A stretch of DNA of 61,096 bases, taken from the NCBI GenBank assembly GCA_028714075.1, contig JAQTMZ010000014.1:1-61096 (forward strand), read 5' to 3'. Position 1 is the first letter of the stretch. Each line of letters starts with the position of its first letter. Of the stretch, positions 60,992 to 61,096 are shown piece after piece. This DNA comes from Gallionella sp. (lineage in GTDB: Bacteria > Pseudomonadota > Gammaproteobacteria > Burkholderiales > Gallionellaceae). The notes beneath the pieces are model-generated. The model was given only the letters and a program-made list of their open reading frames with translations. It was not told the origin of the DNA and ran no database searches. The position numbers and the translations under genes are program-made.

Positions 60992-61096
60992 CGCAATTCC
61001 TTTCACTGATGTTCGATGGAAATATCGACCCAACGCCAAAACATTGATTGTGCCAGTATATGATAGATTTTCTGATGTGAGACAGCAGACCGAGCA

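Overview
The window reads as chromosomal DNA of a free-living betaproteobacterium. The Nitrosomonadales, possibly Gallionellaceae-like, are the best guess. That guess rests on the style of the proteins, the rhodanese-grxC-secB-gpsA block, the glnA-glnL-glnG block and a complete MSHA-type pilus locus; no 16S rRNA or phylogenetic marker analysis was possible. The left edge holds the 3' end of a 5S rRNA and its terminator, so an rRNA operon lies just outside.

Layout. (1) 1-373: 5S tail, terminator, a second decayed 5S-tail copy and the ctpA terminator. (2) 373-4488, minus: ctpA, envC, gpmI. (3) 4581-10855, plus: a probable sulfide-response cluster of a two-cysteine ArsR regulator (SqrR/BigR type), an RND adaptor, sulfide:quinone oxidoreductase, an RND pump and a DUF2892 membrane protein. 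(4) 10849-15235: a PglL/Wzy-type oligosaccharyltransferase, then rhodanese, grxC, secB, an SH3 protein and gpsA; trmL is convergent. (5) 15821-32719: MSHA-type IV pilus locus (E, G, a minor prepilin, an unknown 4-TM protein, four tandem major pilins, C, D, O, P, I, a PilN-like gene, J, K, L, M, N). A consensus-perfect sigma-28 promoter lies ahead of the pilin array. (6) 32912-42649: a low-complexity coiled-coil protein, a ComF-like protein, bioB, rhodanese, a CDF transporter, glnA with a sigma-54 promoter, a DUF4124 protein, glnL and glnG. (7) 42650-52126, accessory: a decayed gene joined to an orphan antitoxin domain, a type I restriction system with fused HsdM-HsdS and an embedded KilA-N protein, and a NorB-like gene whose residues match nitric oxide dismutase (Nod) rather than quinol NO reductase. 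(8) 52127-61096: Rossmann-GGDEF fusion, mpl, DUF486, FKBP, a small conserved protein, dcd, metG with an in-frame palindromic insertion, ferredoxin, tRNA-Ser(CGA), mltF and a small periplasmic coiled-coil protein.

How the parts may work together. The sulfide cluster would sense persulfides and feed electrons from sulfide to quinone. The predicted Nod would convert NO to N2 and O2 without using quinol, which would be notable in a bacterium of this kind. The pilus genes are complete enough to build a surface fibre. The sigma-28 site suggests that its subunits are made together with late flagellar genes, and the PglL-type transferase is a candidate for decorating the pilins.

Small palindromic repeats recur between genes and twice inside open frames (the RND pump and metG). 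A short element with inverted ends sits between mshM and mshN. No transposase, CRISPR array or prophage was seen.
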